From RGIG8748 sp045646525 (GTDB taxonomy: Bacteria > Bacillota > Clostridia > UMGS1810): 64,000 bases of DNA. Made by a program: the position numbers and the translations under genes. The DNA lies in NCBI GenBank assembly GCA_045646525.1, contig JAZRKX010000038.1, positions 62,001 through 126,000 on the forward strand, in the 5' to 3' direction. Shown here one piece after another: positions 50,482-59,424 of the stretch; the first letter of the stretch is position 1; the number at the start of each line of letters is the position of its first letter. The notes under the pieces are model-generated. The model had not been told where the DNA came from. It did no database searches and saw nothing but the letters and a program-made list of their open reading frames with translations.

Positions 50482-52065
50482 GTGAAAAACCTATTTTTAT
50501 ACTCACAAAAAAACATTTTGGAATTCGAGATTTCTCCGTCTTCTAAAAAAGAAGAATTTGAACATATGGAAAAAGTGAGCGACAACATAACAAAAAATCT
50601 CGAGTATGCCAAAAAATTGTTTTCTCTGCCCAAAAACGGGGACATAGTTTTAAGGCAGATAAATATAAATCTCTCCGACAAAAAAGTGGCGGCGTTTGTG
50701 ATATGTGCGGAGGGTCTTTCCAATTCGTCGTTTGTAAATGACTTTGTGCTTCGTTCTCTTATGAGCGAAAATATCGAAGAGAGCGGTATAAATCTTAAAG
50801 AGTGTATAGAAAAGACACTGGTTCCGCAGGCACAGTTTAAAGCAGATGATAATATCGACAGCGCCTTGCTGGCAGTAAACATAGGAAGCGCCGTGCTTTT
50901 TGCCGATACGGTGGATACTGCTTTTGTGCTCGATGTAAAAACATGGGAGCACAGAGGTGTGGGAAATCCCGAAAATGAATCGGTAATACAAGGTCCGCAC
51001 GAGGGCTTCAATGAGGTTTTAAGATGCAATACCGCGCTTGTCCGAAAAACATTAAATACGCCCAATCTTATTATGGAAAACATTCAGGTGGGTAAGACAA
51101 GTAAAACTCCCGGGGCACTTGTATACCTTAAAAATGTTACAAATTCAAGTCTTGTAGATGAGGTGCGCAGGAGAATATCGCTTATAGATGCCCAGTATGT
51201 CATGTCTACTCTGGATGTAGAGCAGTATATAGAGGACGCATCGTTTCTGCCCGTACCGCAGATGATTACTACCGAGCGCCCCGACAGAGTAAGCAAGGCA
51301 CTCACCGAGGGCAGAGTGGCGTTTATGCTGAACGGAAGCTCGCAGGTGCTTATAATGCCGTCTACCTTTTTTGACCTTATAACCTCTGCCGAGGACGGAT
51401 ATCTTCGGTACCCGTATTCGGTTCTTACAAGGCTTTTAAGGTATCTTGCGGTGTTTCTGGCACTTCTTTTTCCTGCATTTTTTGTATCGCTTTTAAACTA
51501 TCATCCCGAGCTTCTGCTTACAAACATACTTCTTACGGTATCTTCCTCAAGAGCGCTTGTGCCTTTTGGTGCCATATGGGAGCTTGTGCTTATGGAGATA
51601 AGCTTTGAGCTTATCAAAGAGGCGGGAATAAGAGTCCCCGGACCTATAGGTTCTACACTCGGAATAGTGGGCGGTCTTATAATAGGTCAGGCGGCAGTAG
51701 AGGCAAATCTGGTAAGCCCCATAATGATAATAATTGTTGCGGTAACGGGTATCGCATCTTTTACTGTACCCTCGTATTCGCTGTCGTTTGCTTTTCGGTT
51801 TTCCAGATTTCTTTACATCATAGGGGCAGGGCTTTTCGGACTTTTCGGTGTGGGGGCAATATTTTTTGTAAATACACTTATGGCAATAGATACAAAATCA
51901 TTCGGTGTGCCGTTTATGTCACCGCTTTCACCTGCGGACAGAGAGAGCAGAACGAATCTCCTCTTTGGTGCACCTATCTGGATAAGAGGTACAAAAAGGG
52001 AAAGCTACTTAAAGCCCAAAGACATGTACAAAAAGGCAAAAATAAGCAGAAAATGGAGGCAGTAG
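50482..52065 (+). CDS. gerAA: Spore germination receptor subunit A (GerA family)
   Basis: Subunit A of a nutrient germinant receptor in the spore inner membrane. The 527 residues have a large soluble N-terminal domain (about 1-275) and a membrane domain with five to six segments (about 280-480), then a basic cytoplasmic tail. Family stretches are visible: VLDVKTWEHRGVGNPENE, GPHEGFNE, VEQYIEDASFLPVPQMITTE and ERPDRVSKALTEGRVAF. The start is GTG at 50482 behind GGAGGTGA. It is the first gene of the A-B-C-small protein operon. The germinant cannot be read from sequence. Confidence 0.95.
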   Translation: MKNLFLYSQKNILEFEISPSSKKEEFEHMEKVSDNITKNLEYAKKLFSLPKNGDIVLRQININLSDKKVAAFVICAEGLSNSSFVNDFVLRSLMSENIEESGINLKECIEKTLVPQAQFKADDNIDSALLAVNIGSAVLFADTVDTAFVLDVKTWEHRGVGNPENESVIQGPHEGFNEVLRCNTALVRKTLNTPNLIMENIQVGKTSKTPGALVYLKNVTNSSLVDEVRRRISLIDAQYVMSTLDVEQYIEDASFLPVPQMITTERPDRVSKALTEGRVAFMLNGSSQVLIMPSTFFDLITSAEDGYLRYPYSVLTRLLRYLAVFLALLFPAFFVSLLNYHPELLLTNILLTVSSSRALVPFGAIWELVLMEISFELIKEAGIRVPGPIGSTLGIVGGLIIGQAAVEANLVSPIMIIIVAVTGIASFTVPSYSLSFAFRFSRFLYIIGAGLFGLFGVGAIFFVNTLMAIDTKSFGVPFMSPLSPADRESRTNLLFGAPIWIRGTKRESYLKPKDMYKKAKISRKWRQ

Positions 52066-52068
52066 CGT

Positions 52069-53103
52069 ATGGAAAAATCGGGCACAAGGGAAACAGGCTC
52101 TCTTTTTGCCGTTCTTATAATTTCCACCGTAACAACGGGGGCGATATCGGGATTTGTGTATAATTCGGGCACAGCAGCTTATATAAATGCATTCCTTACG
52201 GCAATAGCCGCTTTTGTTTTGGTCGGCATACTTCATCTATGCTTGGGAAAGGACGATTTTTGCTCTGCACTGGGCTCAGTGTATGGCAAAACATTGTCAA
52301 AACTTGTTATGGGGATTATATTTATTTTAACCGTAGCTTCCGCTTCCGTAAGGATGGATATGTTTGCCGACGCAATAGGTAAGTATGTGCTTACCGAAAC
52401 ACCGAGGATTGTTATATTTTCCGTTATAGCTCTGTGTTCATTTTTTGCCGCATTTTTCGGCATTGAAGCTATAACAAGATATGCCCTTGTATCATTTATC
52501 GTATTTGTAGCATTTCTCGGAGTTATATTCTTTTCTTCGGCATCGGAGGTAAGATATATAAATATATGTCCCGTTCTGGGTAAGGGCGATTTTATCTCGG
52601 TGGCATCCATGCTCTATGTATTTTCTGATATTATGTATCTGTATCTTATTTCAAACAGGGTAAAGCGGGGCAGGTCAGGGGTACGCGCAGTTTTTCTCGG
52701 CGGTACTCTTACTGTGCTAATTACACTTTTTTATGTTCTTTGCGTGCCGTATCCCGTGTCTCAAAGCTACGATTTTCCTTTATACACTCTGGCATCACTG
52801 AGTAATTCATCGGTTATATTTCAGAGGATGGACGGACTTGTGTTTGTAATATGGATATTTACCTCTTTTATATCCGTTGGGGCGCTTTCATTTTTTGCAA
52901 CGGACATATTTGCCCGTGTATTTGGTATTTCGGACAGGAGGGCGATAGTTTCTGCCGTTACATTTATAATCTTTCTTGTTTCGTGCGGGGGTATGTTAAA
53001 AGCAGATGTAATACTTACCATTTCTGCGGCTCTGTGCTTTGGCTTTGTACCTTTTACGGCACTAATCTGCAAACTCAAAAAAAGCTGGGGGAGAAATAGA
53101 TGA
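52069..53103 (+). CDS. gerAB: Spore germination receptor subunit B (GerB family)
   Basis: The 344-residue membrane subunit of the germinant receptor, an APC-superfamily-like transporter fold with about ten membrane segments; in related systems it binds the germinant. Segments run from residue 10 to the end with short loops. It begins 3 bp after subunit A and overlaps subunit C by 4 bp. Confidence 0.93.
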   Translation: MEKSGTRETGSLFAVLIISTVTTGAISGFVYNSGTAAYINAFLTAIAAFVLVGILHLCLGKDDFCSALGSVYGKTLSKLVMGIIFILTVASASVRMDMFADAIGKYVLTETPRIVIFSVIALCSFFAAFFGIEAITRYALVSFIVFVAFLGVIFFSSASEVRYINICPVLGKGDFISVASMLYVFSDIMYLYLISNRVKRGRSGVRAVFLGGTLTVLITLFYVLCVPYPVSQSYDFPLYTLASLSNSSVIFQRMDGLVFVIWIFTSFISVGALSFFATDIFARVFGISDRRAIVSAVTFIIFLVSCGGMLKADVILTISAALCFGFVPFTALICKLKKSWGRNR

Positions 53104-54116
53104 AAAAACAATTAATTATACTTTTTACCATCTGTTCCATACTGCTTTTCGGCGGTTGTTATGACAACAGAGAGACCGATACTCTTGCTACCGTAATGGC
53201 TGTGGGTATAGATAAATCCGATAAGACAAACATGAAAAATTATACCTTTGCGGTGGCGGATACAGGCGGAATTTCAGGAGGAGACAAGGGCGACGGAACA
53301 TCGCTTATTTGCTTTAGCACAGAGGGCAAGGATGTACACACCGCCATAAGCACTTTGAATGAAAAAATAAGTAAAGAGCTGAGCTTTTCGCATCTTTCCA
53401 CAATTTTGTTTTCAAGGGATGCGGCAAGTGAGGATATGCATGGAGATGTAATGTACTTTGAAAAAAAGATTTCCGTAAGACCCCAAACCATGATTGCAGT
53501 AACCGACATGAAAGCAGGTGACTATCTTGAGGGTCTTAAACCGATACTCGAGGTAAATCCCGAAAAGTATTTTCAGAGTGTGTTCAAAAAAGCTTATATT
53601 TCCGATATGACCATATCTGATTTTACCAATGCGTATCATACCAAAACCCCTGCTGTAGCACCTGTTATAAAAATATCCGACGATGCAAAGGAGTATTCCG
53701 AAAAGAATTCCTATATATCCGAAGCTGCGCTTATATACGGCGGAAAGCTGATGGCAGGTATAGAGGACACATGGATTCTGGGTCTTATTCTTGACAGCGG
53801 AGATGTCATGTATAAAAATGCAGTAATAAAAAGCACAAAAAAACCCGATATATCCGTAAATATGAAAAACGGCACACCTGTCTTAAATGCGCACATATAT
53901 GTAACAAGCGATGATGAAGTTAATTGGAACGGCATGGAAAAGGATATAGAAGATACACTGACCCGTTATGCGGAGAAAGCATGCGATGTACTGAATATAA
54001 CCGAGCTTGTAAAAAAGGAGTTTCTTCTTATAAAAGACTACGAAAAATACGATTTCGATAAGCTTATAAAAAGCACAAAATTCAACATCACGGTATCTGC
54101 CGTGCCAAAGGAGTGA
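53100..54116 (+). CDS. gerAC: Spore germination receptor subunit C lipoprotein (Ger(x)C family)
   Basis: Lipoprotein subunit of the receptor; 338 residues, slightly short for the family. The signal peptide ends in the lipobox LFGGC (Cys near residue 20) followed by the typical YDNRETDTLATVMAVGIDK. Middle domain strands and the C-terminal domain (VKKEFLLIKDYEKYDF near the end) follow the Ger(x)C pattern. It overlaps subunit B by 4 bp and is followed after 4 bp by a small membrane gene. Confidence 0.94.
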   Translation: MKKQLIILFTICSILLFGGCYDNRETDTLATVMAVGIDKSDKTNMKNYTFAVADTGGISGGDKGDGTSLICFSTEGKDVHTAISTLNEKISKELSFSHLSTILFSRDAASEDMHGDVMYFEKKISVRPQTMIAVTDMKAGDYLEGLKPILEVNPEKYFQSVFKKAYISDMTISDFTNAYHTKTPAVAPVIKISDDAKEYSEKNSYISEAALIYGGKLMAGIEDTWILGLILDSGDVMYKNAVIKSTKKPDISVNMKNGTPVLNAHIYVTSDDEVNWNGMEKDIEDTLTRYAEKACDVLNITELVKKEFLLIKDYEKYDFDKLIKSTKFNITVSAVPKE

Positions 54117-54120
54117 GTAG

Positions 54121-54285
54121 ATGCTCTATAAGATAGCCGTAATCATTTTTGCCATATGGATTTCAGTTTATGAGATAAGCTATGCTGCACATGAGTACAG
54201 GCAAGGCGGAAAGGCAGCTGCAACGGGTACGGCACTCCTTGTTTTTGTAGTTTTAATTTTGACATTTGCAGTTGTTATGGCTTAA
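54121..54285 (+). CDS. Small two-segment membrane protein in the germination operon
   Basis: A 54-residue protein with membrane segments at about residues 4-20 and 36-53, joined by a short polar loop (SYAAHEYRQGGKAAA). AAGGAGTGAG upstream makes it a convincing gene despite its size. It is 4 bp from the subunit C stop. Small two-segment D subunits encoded with ger operons modulate receptor function in some Bacillus species; this may be an equivalent, but length and sequence do not prove it. Confidence 0.75.
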   Translation: MLYKIAVIIFAIWISVYEISYAAHEYRQGGKAAATGTALLVFVVLILTFAVVMA

Positions 54286-54291
54286 ATTTTG

Positions 54292-54320
54292 TTTACATTT
54301 TTTTCTTGTTATGATATACT
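54292..54320 (+). promoter_or_regulatory. Promoter of the LysR gene
   Basis: TTTACA (54292-54297), 17-bp spacer, TATACT (54315-54320). Confidence 0.65.
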
Positions 54321-54338
54321 CATAATGAGGTGATATTT

Positions 54339-55250
54339 GTGACCATACAGCAATGCCGATATATACTTGAAATTGTAAAGCAAGGCTCATTCAACGAAGC
54401 GGCAAAGGCAATGTTTGTTGCGCAGACAAGCATATCGGGCGCCGTTAAATCGCTTGAAGAGGAGCTTGGTATAAAGATATTTGAACGCTCCAACAAGGGT
54501 GTATTTCTTACAGATGACGGTGCTGAACTTGTGCGCTATGCAAAGCAGCTTGTGTCAAATGCGGACTATATTACCGAGCGCTACGGCGGACCTGCCAGAA
54601 TAAGTAAGATTTCAATATCCTCTCAGCATTATGATTTTGTGGCAGAGGTTTTCGGACACTTTTTGAGCGAAAATGCAGAGGGCGACTTTGATTTCTCCAT
54701 ACGCGAGGTGGAGACCGTAAATGTAATAGACGATGTGGAAAAATCCTTTTCGGATGTCGGCATTATAGCTATAAAGGACACCGATATGGATATTATGGAA
54801 AGGCTTCTAGCAGGCAAGAAAATTGAGTTCAAATCACTCTTTAAGACACCTTTCCATGTGTACATAGGAAAAAACCATCCTCTTTCGTCAAATAGTATAA
54901 TAACCTTTTCGGAACTCAGTGAATATCCGTATATCACATATGAGCAGGGCGGTCATAATTCCTCTATGTTCACCGAGGAATTCTCGGACAAGATAAACAG
55001 CAGCAAAAATGTGCGTATAACAGACCGCGCCACACTTATGAATATGCTTTTTATTACCGAGTGCTACACCATAGGCACAGGCACGATGAACTATTCCAAA
55101 CTCTCGGGCGGAAACATTCTCTCTGTTCCTCTCGACACCTCGGGCGAGTACATAATAGGCTATATTGTGCGCCGTGATAAAAACCTGAGTACACTTGTAC
55201 GCAAATTTGTAGACGAGCTTGCCCAGTTCTTTAAAACAAATTTGAGTTAA
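54339..55250 (+). CDS. LysR-family transcriptional regulator
   Basis: A 303-residue activator or repressor: N-terminal helix-turn-helix (YILEIVKQGSFNEAAKAMFV, then QTSISGAVKSLEEELGI) and a periplasmic-binding-like effector domain from about residue 90. The start is GTG at 54339 behind GAGGTGAT; an earlier in-frame GTG at 54330 overlaps that site. No divergent target gene is present; the genes on either side are the germination operon and cmk, so the target is unknown. Confidence 0.92.
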   Translation: MTIQQCRYILEIVKQGSFNEAAKAMFVAQTSISGAVKSLEEELGIKIFERSNKGVFLTDDGAELVRYAKQLVSNADYITERYGGPARISKISISSQHYDFVAEVFGHFLSENAEGDFDFSIREVETVNVIDDVEKSFSDVGIIAIKDTDMDIMERLLAGKKIEFKSLFKTPFHVYIGKNHPLSSNSIITFSELSEYPYITYEQGGHNSSMFTEEFSDKINSSKNVRITDRATLMNMLFITECYTIGTGTMNYSKLSGGNILSVPLDTSGEYIIGYIVRRDKNLSTLVRKFVDELAQFFKTNLS

Positions 55251-55264
55251 TTTCAAAAAATCTA

Positions 55265-55293
55265 TTGTATATTTTGTTTTTTTGTAGTATAAT
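55265..55293 (+). promoter_or_regulatory. Promoter of cmk-plsC-ispH/rpsA
   Basis: TTGTAT (55265-55270), 17-bp spacer, TATAAT (55288-55293), 31 bp before cmk. Confidence 0.72.
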
Positions 55294-55323
55294 CAAATAG
55301 TATTTGCAAGAAACGGGGCGTGT

Positions 55324-56001
55324 ATGATGATAAATGTCGCAATAGACGGTCCTGCAGGAGCAGGCAAAAGTACCATAGCAAAGAAAATAGCGCAGAACAA
55401 AGGCTATATGTATATAGATACAGGCGCCATGTACAGAACTCTGGCATATAAGGCGGTATCGGAATCGATAGATATATTAAATGATGCAGATTCCGTATGC
55501 AAAATGCTCGAAGACACCAAGGTAGAGGTCGTGTACAAGGGCGGTGTTCAGCGTATGATTTGCGACGGTGAGGATGTCACAGACAAACTACGCACTCCCG
55601 AAATTTCCAAAGGTGCATCGGATATATCTGCAATACCCGAGGTGAGAAAGTGGCTTCTGGAATTTCAGAGAGCCCTTGCCAGAGACAATGACTGTCTTAT
55701 GGACGGAAGAGACATAGGCACGGTTGTACTGCCTTTTGCAAATGTCAAGATTTTTCTTACTGCCTCGCCCGAAGCAAGAGCAAAGCGCAGATACGATGAA
55801 CTTATTTTAAAGGGACAGGATGTTACATACGAAAATGTCCTTTCCGATATGATTTCAAGAGACACCAACGACTCTACGAGAGCGTGCGCACCGCTTAAAC
55901 AGGCAGATGATGCCGTGTATGTTGATACAAGCGATTTAAGCTTCGAAGAAGCAGTAGCCCTCGTTGAGAAAATCATTGCAGACAAGGTTGGAGATAAGTA
56001 A
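55324..56001 (+). CDS. cmk: Cytidylate kinase
   Basis: Phosphorylates CMP and dCMP. The 225 residues match family length: P-loop GPAGAGKST near residue 9, YIDTGAMYRTLAYKA, the CMP-binding insert with DGEDVTDKLRTPEIS, and GRDIGTVVLPFANVKIFLTA near residue 130. Two adjacent ATG codons (55324, 55327) compete as starts and the binding site is weak. The first of a three-gene unit; plsC begins inside its stop (TAATG). cmk beside ispH-rpsA is classical clostridial order. Confidence 0.96.
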   Translation: MMINVAIDGPAGAGKSTIAKKIAQNKGYMYIDTGAMYRTLAYKAVSESIDILNDADSVCKMLEDTKVEVVYKGGVQRMICDGEDVTDKLRTPEISKGASDISAIPEVRKWLLEFQRALARDNDCLMDGRDIGTVVLPFANVKIFLTASPEARAKRRYDELILKGQDVTYENVLSDMISRDTNDSTRACAPLKQADDAVYVDTSDLSFEEAVALVEKIIADKVGDK

Positions 56002-56579
56002 TGAAAGTTATAGAAAAGATATTAGGGACCCTGGTTTCTGTAATGTTCAAGGTGGAAAAGGTAGGAGATTGCGTTCTTCCCGAGGAGGGAGCATGTGTGG
56101 CTTGTATTAACCACATAAGCATGTTCGACCCGATTGTAGTTTCGTATGCGGTAAACAGACCCATCCGCTTTATAGGCAAAGAGGAGCTTTTTAAAATTCC
56201 CGTTGTAGGCTGGTATTTAAAGTCTATAAATGTAATCCCCATTAAACGCGGAAGCGGAGATATAGGCGCAGTTAAATCCTCACTCAAGGCTCTTAAGAAC
56301 GGCGAAGTTCTGGGCATTTTTCCTACAGGCACAAGGGAGAAGAAGAATCCCGATGCCAAGGTTAAACCCGGTGCCGCACTTATTGCCCTTAAGGCAGGGG
56401 TGGATGTTATTCCCATACATATTGATTCCAGTTACAGAATTTTTTCTAAGGTAAGGATAACCGTGGGGGACAAAGTGGATTTGTCCAGATTTGAGGGCAG
56501 AAAGCTCTCACAGGAGGAAATGTCCGAAGCCGCAGAAGAGATATATACAGCCATTAAGTCATTAGGTGATGCAAGGTGA
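56001..56579 (+). CDS. plsC: 1-acyl-sn-glycerol-3-phosphate acyltransferase
   Basis: Makes phosphatidic acid from lysophosphatidic acid. The 192 residues contain the acyltransferase motif NHISMFD (H-x4-D, about residue 37), the glycerol-phosphate motif IPIKRGSGDIGAVK near residue 78, and FPTGTREK near residue 112. It starts within the cmk stop codon and overlaps ispH by 4 bp, so all three are translationally coupled. Confidence 0.95.
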   Translation: MKVIEKILGTLVSVMFKVEKVGDCVLPEEGACVACINHISMFDPIVVSYAVNRPIRFIGKEELFKIPVVGWYLKSINVIPIKRGSGDIGAVKSSLKALKNGEVLGIFPTGTREKKNPDAKVKPGAALIALKAGVDVIPIHIDSSYRIFSKVRITVGDKVDLSRFEGRKLSQEEMSEAAEEIYTAIKSLGDAR

Positions 56580-58558
56580 TAATTTTAGCAAAGAGTGCGG
56601 GCTTTTGCTTCGGCGTCAGAAATGCCGTGGAAGGCTTGGAAAAGGAAGCCTGTCAAAACAAGGTTGCCACACTCGGACACATAATTCACAACGGCGATGT
56701 TGTAAAGCGTTTTGAGAGTATGGGTGTTTATTCCTACGATGATATAAACGATGTCCCAAAGGGAAATAAGATAGCCATACGCGCTCACGGTGTTTCCAAG
56801 GAGGTTATGGACAGGATTAATGGCAAGGGACTTTCTTATATAGACCTTACTTGCCCTTTTGTTAAGAAAATCCATAACATAGTTTCCGAAAATCACAAAG
56901 ACGGCAAAACAATAGTCATAGTTGGCGATAGGAATCATCCTGAGGTCATAGGCATAAACGGTTGGTGTGATAACAGCGCATATATAGCTCTGTCGGAGCA
57001 GGATTTAGAGGACACAATTCCCTTGGATTCGGACATGTGTGTAGTAAGTCAGACCACCATGGACAGAGCTACTTTTGAAAAAATTGTAAAATATTTAAAA
57101 AACAGTTGCAAAAGTGTACAGGTTTTTGATACAATATGTAGTGCAACAGCAACCAGGCAGACCGAAGCCGGCAAAATAGCGGCAGAGGCAGACATGATGA
57201 TAGTAATAGGCGGCAGGAACAGTTCAAACACCACAAAGCTTACCGCCATATGCAAAAAGTATTGTAAGAATACTTATCAAATTGAAAATTTTGGGGATAT
57301 TCCCCAAGATATATATATACCAAAGATAATTGGTATAACGGCAGGTGCCTCAACGCCCGCCGCAATCATTAAGGAGGTAGTCGAAAAGATGGAAGAAATG
57401 CAGAAAAACAGCAGCGAAAACTTTGCTGCAGAATTTGAGGAGTATGAAAAATCTCTTATCACTTTAAATACAAGGGATATAGTGAAGGGAACGGTTATGA
57501 GCGTTTCTGAAGCCGGTGTTAGTGTAAACCTCGGTTATAAATCAGATGGCTTTGTTCCTGCTTCCGAAGTGTCTGATGACCCCTCGGCAGACATCAAAGC
57601 ACTTGTTAAAGAAGGCGACGAAATTGAGGCTTTCGTTGTAAGAGTAAACGATGTAGACGGTGAAGTAACACTTTCTATGAAGAAAATCCTTGCTATGAAA
57701 GGTATCAAGGAAATCGAAGAAGCTTTTGAAACAAAGGCAATTCTCGAAGGTACAGTAACACAGGTTGTAAACGGCGGTGTTATAGTTACATGTAAGGGCG
57801 TAAGAGTATTTGTTCCCGCTTCACAGGCAAGCGACAGATATCTTGCAGACCTTGATCAGCTTGTTGGCAACAAGGCATCCTTCAGAATAATAGATATCAA
57901 GAAGATGCGCGGCAGAACCAAGATTGTTGGCTCTATAAAGAGCGTTCTTTCCGAACAGAAAGCAGCACTTGCAGAGGAATTCTGGAATGGCGTAGAAATC
58001 GGCAAGAGATACCAGGGTGTTGTTAAGTCCCTCACCAAGTTCGGTGCTTTTGCAGATATCGGCGGCGTAGACGGACTTATCCATATCTCCGAGCTCTCCT
58101 GGGCTAAAATTAAGCATCCCTCCGAAGTTGTTAAGGAAGGCGATGTTGTAGATGTATATGTTATAAGCTTCGACAAGGAAACAGGCAAGATTTCCCTCGG
58201 CTTCAAGAATGCTGATGACAACCCATGGAAGAAAGCAGAACAGCTTAAGGTAGACGATGTTATCGATTGTAAGATTGTAAGAATCGTTCCCTTTGGTGCT
58301 TTTGCAGAGATTTATCCCGGTGTAGATGGTCTTATCCACATCTCTCAGGTTGCTGATAAGAGAATCGGCAAGGTAGAAGATGAACTTATGATAGGTCAGC
58401 ATGTTCAGGCTAAGGTTGTAGAAATCGACCTTGAAAACAAGAAAATCGGTCTTAGCATAAGAGCACTTCTTGCTAAGGAAGAGCCTGCTGAAGCAGCAGA
58501 AGAAGTTGCAGCCGAAGAGGTTGCAGAAGTTGCAGAAGAAACTGCAAGCGAAGAATAA
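56576..58558 (+). CDS. ispH: IspH (HMBPP reductase) fused to ribosomal protein S1
   Basis: A 660-residue bifunctional protein. Residues 1-280 are 4-hydroxy-3-methylbut-2-enyl diphosphate reductase, the last MEP-pathway step: cluster Cys residues in KSAGFCFGVRNAV (Cys12), LTCPFVKKIH and DTICSATATRQTEA, plus GITAGASTP. From about residue 300 four S1 RNA-binding domains follow (VNLGYKSDGFVPASEV, VTCKGVRVFVPASQA, GGVDGLIHISELSW, PGVDGLIHISQVA), ending in a Glu/Ala-rich tail. The fusion is known in Clostridia. The start is GTG at 56576, overlapping plsC by 4 bp. An internal ribosome binding site at 57371 precedes Met272, which would yield S1 alone. Confidence 0.96.
   Translation: MIILAKSAGFCFGVRNAVEGLEKEACQNKVATLGHIIHNGDVVKRFESMGVYSYDDINDVPKGNKIAIRAHGVSKEVMDRINGKGLSYIDLTCPFVKKIHNIVSENHKDGKTIVIVGDRNHPEVIGINGWCDNSAYIALSEQDLEDTIPLDSDMCVVSQTTMDRATFEKIVKYLKNSCKSVQVFDTICSATATRQTEAGKIAAEADMMIVIGGRNSSNTTKLTAICKKYCKNTYQIENFGDIPQDIYIPKIIGITAGASTPAAIIKEVVEKMEEMQKNSSENFAAEFEEYEKSLITLNTRDIVKGTVMSVSEAGVSVNLGYKSDGFVPASEVSDDPSADIKALVKEGDEIEAFVVRVNDVDGEVTLSMKKILAMKGIKEIEEAFETKAILEGTVTQVVNGGVIVTCKGVRVFVPASQASDRYLADLDQLVGNKASFRIIDIKKMRGRTKIVGSIKSVLSEQKAALAEEFWNGVEIGKRYQGVVKSLTKFGAFADIGGVDGLIHISELSWAKIKHPSEVVKEGDVVDVYVISFDKETGKISLGFKNADDNPWKKAEQLKVDDVIDCKIVRIVPFGAFAEIYPGVDGLIHISQVADKRIGKVEDELMIGQHVQAKVVEIDLENKKIGLSIRALLAKEEPAEAAEEVAAEEVAEVAEETASEE
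57371..57391 (+). promoter_or_regulatory. Possible internal ribosome binding site and start for the S1 part
   Basis: AAGGAGG (57371-57377), 11 bases, then ATG (57389-57391), in frame at Met272, at the IspH-S1 junction; a second in-frame ATG follows 6 bases later. The spacing is somewhat long. Confidence 0.45.
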
Positions 58559-58564
58559 TATATC

Positions 58565-58598
58565 AAAAGGGACACATCTTTATTTGTGTCCCTTTTTT
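58565..58598 (+). terminator. Terminator after ispH/rpsA
   Basis: AAAAGGGACACA (58565-58576) pairs exactly with TGTGTCCCTTTT (58585-58596), followed by more T. Confidence 0.92.
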
Positions 58599-58622
58599 AT
58601 TACAGACGGGATGGTGAATTAA

Positions 58623-59363
58623 TTGAAAAAACCGGCAATTTTTCTTTGCGCCGTATTGATTTTGGTTTTTAGTATAACGGCACTTGCAGACGGTGCAGAC
58701 GATATGCTAAAGGGCAATCAGGATATTACTGTACTCGGCTCCGTTAAGGACATAACAAGCGACAAAATTACAGTTGCCGTAGACTATGTGCTCGGAAGAA
58801 ACGGCTCCGAGCTTGTGGGAACAGATATACAAATCAAAAAATTCTCATATACCTATTGCGAAGAACACTCAACCTCGGATTTCAGAAACCCCATAATTTC
58901 GGATAATATCGTTATTACCCTAAATAGAGGCGAATCTCTGTACACCATTGCAAATTCCGCCTACAAGGTGGATTCAAACGAATATGCAAATTGTAAGATA
59001 GTGGTATTGGACACAATGGGTGATGACACCTGTGTTCAGGACTTGCAAAGGGTTACCTGCTATATACGCTCAAATGCCATGGTAAATGATTTTGCCTTTG
59101 ATTCCGAGGGCAGAATATATGCGGTATATCCTCAAACGGCAGAGCAATGCTTAAGCACGGTAGATGAGGACGGTGCAATTATAAATCCCGATGAGCCCGC
59201 AGAGAACATGCCCATCGTAAATAATTCTCCCGCTTCAAATGAGGCAAAAAATGAAATGCCAAACCGCACTATATATGCTCTTGCAATAATTTTGATAGGT
59301 GCTGTGGCAGGTTTAATATTTGCAGTAATAGCCCGTCTCAGAAAACCGAAGAATGATTTTTGA
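58623..59363 (+). CDS. Exported protein with C-terminal membrane anchor, unknown function
   Basis: A 246-residue unrecognised protein. A signal peptide (to about residue 22, ITALADG) precedes an exported region with one strand-rich domain and two Cys (YCEEH, VTCYIR). A Pro/Asn/Glu-rich spacer (DEPAENMPIVNNSPASNE) leads to a C-terminal membrane segment at about residues 217-238 and a basic tail (RLRKPKNDF). The architecture is that of a surface protein held by a stop-transfer anchor; no LPxTG motif. The start is TTG at 58623 after GGTGA, the least certain part of this call. Confidence 0.7.
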   Translation: MKKPAIFLCAVLILVFSITALADGADDMLKGNQDITVLGSVKDITSDKITVAVDYVLGRNGSELVGTDIQIKKFSYTYCEEHSTSDFRNPIISDNIVITLNRGESLYTIANSAYKVDSNEYANCKIVVLDTMGDDTCVQDLQRVTCYIRSNAMVNDFAFDSEGRIYAVYPQTAEQCLSTVDEDGAIINPDEPAENMPIVNNSPASNEAKNEMPNRTIYALAIILIGAVAGLIFAVIARLRKPKNDF

Positions 59364-59367
59364 TTTA

Positions 59368-59424
59368 GACAAAAAACAATCACCTCCCGCAGTATTCAGA
59401 TACCGCAGGAGGTGATATTTTTTA
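59368..59424. terminator. Bidirectional terminator between the anchored protein and holA
   Basis: ATCACCTCC-CGCAGTAT pairs with ATACCGCAGGAGGTGAT-type sequence (59379-59395 with 59400-59416, small mismatches). T-runs lie on both sides (ATTTTTTATTTT on plus, GTTTTTTGTC on minus), which suits the convergent genes. Confidence 0.85.

Noticed and set aside
58623..59363. Sortase-anchored surface protein
   Set aside because: The C-terminal membrane segment and basic tail fit, but there is no LPxTG-like motif before it.
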